64,000 bases of DNA, from NCBI GenBank assembly GCA_002368355.1, contig AP018281.1, positions 1,116,001 to 1,180,000 on the forward strand, given 5' to 3'. This DNA is from Chondrocystis sp. NIES-4102 (GTDB lineage Bacteria; Cyanobacteriota; Cyanobacteriia; Cyanobacteriales; Xenococcaceae). This document shows positions 62,249 through 64,000 of this stretch, one piece after another. The notes beneath the pieces are model-generated. The model had not been told where the DNA came from and did not search any database. It worked only from the letters and a program-made list of their open reading frames with translations. Position 1 is the stretch's first letter, and each line of letters opens with the position of its first letter. The position numbers were made by a program, and so were the translations under genes.

Positions 62249-63217
62249 ATGAATAATATTAATCATCCCATAAGTATTGCCCCGATGATGGATCGAACAG
62301 ATCGTCACTATCGATATTTCATGCGCCAGATCAGCCGTAATACTTTGCTGTATACAGAAATGATTACCACTCAAGCAATTATTCATGGCGATCGCTCTAA
62401 ACTTTTAGATTTCTCACCCCAAGAAAAACCTTTAGTTTTGCAATTAGGAGGAGATAATCCCAGTCATTTAGCAGAATGTGCCAAAATTGGGGCTGATTGG
62501 GGATATGATGCCATAAATTTAAATGTAGGTTGTCCTAGCCCTAGAGTCCAAAATGGTAACTTTGGGGCTTGTTTGATGACACAACCAGAATTAGTAGCAA
62601 AAGCAGTAGCAGCAATGCAGAAGGCGGTGGATATTCCTGTAACAGTTAAACATCGTATTGGAGTTGACCAGTGCGATCGCTATGAGGATCTATTTGATTT
62701 TGTACGTATTATTTCTGAAGCTGGCTGTACTAATTTTACTGTTCACGCCCGTAAAGCTTGGCTACAAGGATTAAGCCCCAAGGAAAACCGCACTATTCCC
62801 CCCTTGCGCTATGAGGATGTTTATCGTCTTAAACAGGATTTTCCTCATCTATTTATTGAAATAAATGGCGGTATAACTGATTTGCTGCAAACTAAAAATC
62901 ATCTACAAGCGGTAGATGCAGTAATGATTGGACGTACTGCTTATGATCGTCCTTATCTTTTTGCTACTGTCGATCGCGATATCTATGGTGAGGATGTCAC
63001 CCCTCTTTTACGTCATCAAATTGTTACAGCTATGCTGCCATATATTGACCATTGGGTTAATCGAGGTGTCAGACTTAATTCTATCAGTCGTCATATGCTC
63101 CAATTATTTGCTGATCAACCAGGGACAAAAGCTTGGAAGCGTTATATTACCGAACACGCCTGTTTACCTGGGGCAGATGCTGTTATTATTAGTGATGCTT
63201 TGGCTAAGGTTAGGTAG
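62249..63217 (+). CDS. dusA: tRNA-dihydrouridine synthase A
   Basis: A 322-residue FMN enzyme reducing uridines in the D-loop of tRNA (positions 20/20a in the DusA group). 'ISIAPMMDRTDRHYRYFMR' is the DusA-type N-terminus. 'INLNVGCPSPRVQNGNFGA' leads to catalytic Cys108, 'VKHRIGVD' and 'FTVHARKAWLQGLSPKENR' follow, and 'INGGI' with 'MIGRTAYDRPYLF' are the FMN-phosphate motifs. Length is normal. Its stop codon is the first base triplet of the downstream GTAGTGGGG repeat. Confidence 0.94.
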   Translation: MNNINHPISIAPMMDRTDRHYRYFMRQISRNTLLYTEMITTQAIIHGDRSKLLDFSPQEKPLVLQLGGDNPSHLAECAKIGADWGYDAINLNVGCPSPRVQNGNFGACLMTQPELVAKAVAAMQKAVDIPVTVKHRIGVDQCDRYEDLFDFVRIISEAGCTNFTVHARKAWLQGLSPKENRTIPPLRYEDVYRLKQDFPHLFIEINGGITDLLQTKNHLQAVDAVMIGRTAYDRPYLFATVDRDIYGEDVTPLLRHQIVTAMLPYIDHWVNRGVRLNSISRHMLQLFADQPGTKAWKRYITEHACLPGADAVIISDALAKVR

Positions 63218-63350
63218 TGGGGGTTTGGGTAGTAGGTAGTAGGTAGTAGGCGCGGAAAGCGTCGTCACGCACGCTCTTGAGGTCGCCAAAGCCCGAACGT
63301 GACGATAGTAGGTAGTGGGGGTTTGGGTAGTGGGTACTAGTTAAAATTTA
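63211..63350. repeat. GTAGGTA array with nested GC-rich core, second copy
   Basis: GTAGTGGGGGTTTGGGTAGT and GTAGGTA units surround a ~56-bp GC-rich core (63250-63305, GCGCGGAAAGCGTC ... CCGAACGTGACG) very similar to 39717-39774. The array begins on the dusA stop codon. Confidence 0.85.
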
Positions 63351-63685
63351 AATGCTAACAGTTAAGAGCTAAAAGCTAAAAATATCCCTGAATTACCTAG
63401 TATTGCCATATTAATAATTAAAGTATGGGAAGAAAATAATTTCCTTAAAATCTGAGGATTAAAGTAGATAATACTTTTCTGCTTAAAATTTAGATATCCT
63501 AAACTAAATTAATTATTCTTTTATAAGATCTTGCATCATCACCTTTACTGACTTGTGGTATCAAAAAAAAAGGGGAAAGGGGCAATGAATTGATAATCAT
63601 CGCTCTTATTATTAAGCGTGCAAGCTGTAAGTTTTATAATTTGCTTAATCTATCATTTACTCAAAATATCTTAAATTAGGTAAAC
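63351..63685. other. AT-rich intergenic tail
   Basis: This is about 335 bp without a gene. It starts with a GCTAACAGTTAAGAGCTAAAAG-like block similar to those beside the other CTACC repeats, and contains the CTCTTATTATTAAGC block at about 63604. Nothing else was recognised. Confidence 0.5.
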
Positions 63686-64000
63686 TTAACTAGAAGCTAA
63701 ATCAGAAAAGACTTCTCTCACCGCAGGATGTATAATTTTTCCATTTTGCACATTTAAACCCTTGGCTAAATGCCCATTACCTTCCAATGCAGCCAAACCA
63801 TGATTAGCTAATTGCATAACATAGGGTAAAGTACTATTATTTAAAGCTTGAGTTGCTGTCCAAGGTACTGCACCAGGCATATTTGGTACACCAAAATGAA
63901 CTACTCCTGCTTCTGTATAAGTTGGCTGAGTATGGCTAGTAGCACGCAAAGTTTCAATACAACCACCTTGATCTACTGCCACATCTACAATTACTGATCC
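63686..64000 (-). CDS. ald: Alanine dehydrogenase, C-terminal part (cut by window edge)
   Basis: The visible 105 codons, open to the window end, are the C-terminus of an alanine dehydrogenase: 'IVDVAVDQGGCIETLRATSH', 'TEAGVVHFGVPNMPGAVPWT' and 'TQALNNSTLPYVMQLANHG' are family-conserved around the NAD- and pyruvate-binding cleft. The enzyme interconverts L-alanine and pyruvate plus ammonia with NAD(H). The N-terminal two thirds lie beyond 64000. The internal GTG at 63982 is not the real start. Confidence 0.93.
   Translation of the reverse strand, partial: GSVIVDVAVDQGGCIETLRATSHTQPTYTEAGVVHFGVPNMPGAVPWTATQALNNSTLPYVMQLANHGLAALEGNGHLAKGLNVQNGKIIHPAVREVFSDLASS

Overview
This window is chromosomal DNA from a cyanobacterium. 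The sequence is AT-rich and densely dotted with the HIP1 octamer GCGATCGC. It carries genes confined to, or typical of, oxygenic phototrophs: psbX, ycf66, a ycf19/YggT gene, a Tic20-like gene, a ChlH/BchH-type chelatase subunit, DUF3172 and DUF4079 proteins. The mix resembles unicellular or baeocyte-forming cyanobacteria, but I cannot name the genus. There is no CRISPR array, rRNA operon or prophage. The only RNA gene I can support is an initiator tRNA-Met at 57407-57480.

Layout. 1-7.3 kb: a zinc-ribbon protein, a TetR regulator fused to an integrase-like domain, a lipoprotein, an amino-acid permease, and a divergent zinc uptake locus (znuA against znuCB) with a Zur-like double operator. 7.3-17.9 kb: an acetyltransferase, a GHL10 glycosidase, a cyclic-nucleotide-binding/methyltransferase fusion, a decayed LysR regulator beside an intact SDR gene, a TPR protein, an ABC ATPase, a Tic20-like protein, a tandem Usp and nadE. 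17.96-20.65 kb: a full-length group II intron with its reverse transcriptase, inserted 9 nt after the stop codon of ycf66. 20.7-27 kb: ycf66, psbX, ycf19, accC, small secreted proteins and a hicBA toxin-antitoxin pair next to a protein with a HicA-like tail. 27-45 kb: a ChlH-type chelatase, an ArsR regulator, glmS, an ABC-2 permease with an RppAB-like two-component pair, a Tat-type metallophosphoesterase, a run of envelope redox proteins (rubrerythrin-like lipoprotein, Rieske lipoprotein, PepSY-like protein), ndk and a porin.

45-57.3 kb looks like a surface-glycan island: a histidine phosphatase, an MsbA-like exporter, a GT2 and a GT4 glycosyltransferase, two MurG-like (COG4671-type) glycosyltransferases, an acidic-repeat/DUF5648 protein, an orphan OmpR-family response regulator and a UDP-glucuronate 4-epimerase-like enzyme. 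The most striking observation lies here. Triplets of an ATGAR-like pentamer spaced 11 nt apart occur in front of six transcription units of the island, all in the same orientation relative to the gene. This is what the operator of an OmpR-type regulator should look like, and the orphan regulator at 55330 is the obvious candidate. 57.4-64 kb returns to housekeeping genes: tRNA-fMet, a DUF4079 protein, gcvP, gcvH, dusA and the 3' end of an alanine dehydrogenase gene.

Intergenic DNA holds several dispersed repeat families: GTAGGTAGT arrays with nested GC-rich cores, AGCCC/GGGCT hairpins joined to HIP1, and GGTCTAAGACC-type modules. Two short repeats also sit inside the chelatase coding sequence. 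Functions are inferred from motifs read by eye; no database search was possible.
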